The notes under the pieces: generated by a model
The model's input: the letters and a program-made list of their open reading frames with translations, nothing else
The model's database searches: none
What the model was told of the DNA's origin: nothing
IMG/VR virus record: IMGVR_UViG_3300003885_000007
Location: 1-47,602 of that record
Length of the DNA stretch: 47,602 bases
From: a virus
Direction: 5' to 3' (one strand)
In this document: piece after piece, positions 47,600 to 47,602 of the stretch
How positions within the stretch are numbered: position 1 is the first letter of the stretch
How the letters are laid out: each line of letters begins with the position of its first letter
Made by a program: the position numbers and the translations under genes

Positions 47600-47602
47600 T
47601 AA

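Noticed and set aside
1-47602. Temperate phage or prophage
   Set aside because: No integrase, excisionase, attachment site or CI-type repressor was seen; gene content is that of a lytic phage.

Overview
The window reads as one complete genome of a lytic, tailed, short-tail-type (podovirus-like) double-stranded DNA phage of an unidentified, probably Gram-negative host. Support comes from a full head-packaging set (small and large terminase, portal, scaffold, Mu gpT-like capsid protein), P22-like head-completion and tail-hub proteins, a beta-helix tail protein and large internal virion proteins. A replication set with a single-subunit family A DNA polymerase is also present. I see no integrase, repressor or RNA polymerase gene, so transcription should depend on the host enzyme; several good sigma70-type promoters agree with that. 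The last bases of the window join naturally to the first: a fourth copy of a gene-spacer module is completed across the junction. The sequence is therefore probably a circular or circularly permuted genome cut at an arbitrary point.

Layout. (1) 46.2-47.6 kb plus 0-2.8 kb, plus strand: an early accessory region. Four open frames made of GGTNNC hexamers encode Gly-X proteins. Each is followed by the palindrome TAGTATATACTA (intact or degenerate) next to a Shine-Dalgarno, then by small unrelated genes. (2) 2.8-10.5 kb, plus: an SPFH-like lipoprotein and a peptide-modification operon of the phiEco32 type. It holds two amidoligases, a class II glutamine amidotransferase, an ATP-grasp ligase, a gamma-glutamylcyclotransferase-like protein and several unrecognised partners. 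(3) 10.5-21.9 kb, plus: the replication and nucleic-acid operon. It holds primase, a frameshifted small gene, RNA ligase, a P-loop kinase, metallophosphoesterases, an LMW-phosphatase-like protein, DnaB-like helicase and DNA polymerase. The polymerase gene is split by a group I intron carrying an HNH endonuclease. An SSB-like protein, 5'-3' exonuclease and endonuclease VII follow. (4) 21.9-23.4 kb: the lysis region where both transcription directions meet, with an M15 peptidase endolysin and membrane proteins. (5) 23.4-45.65 kb, minus: the late virion operon, headed by four small genes, a tRNA-Pro, a tRNA-Gly and the terminase genes.

Regulation. The replication operon and the late minus-strand operon start with the same element: a TTGAAC-N18-TCTAAT promoter whose transcript should begin with two consecutive hairpins. 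The second stem shows compensatory base changes between the copies. This resembles an RNA control element at the 5' end of both major operons (put-like antitermination, stability or processing). This element and the repeat-palindrome-gene array are the most unusual parts of the window.
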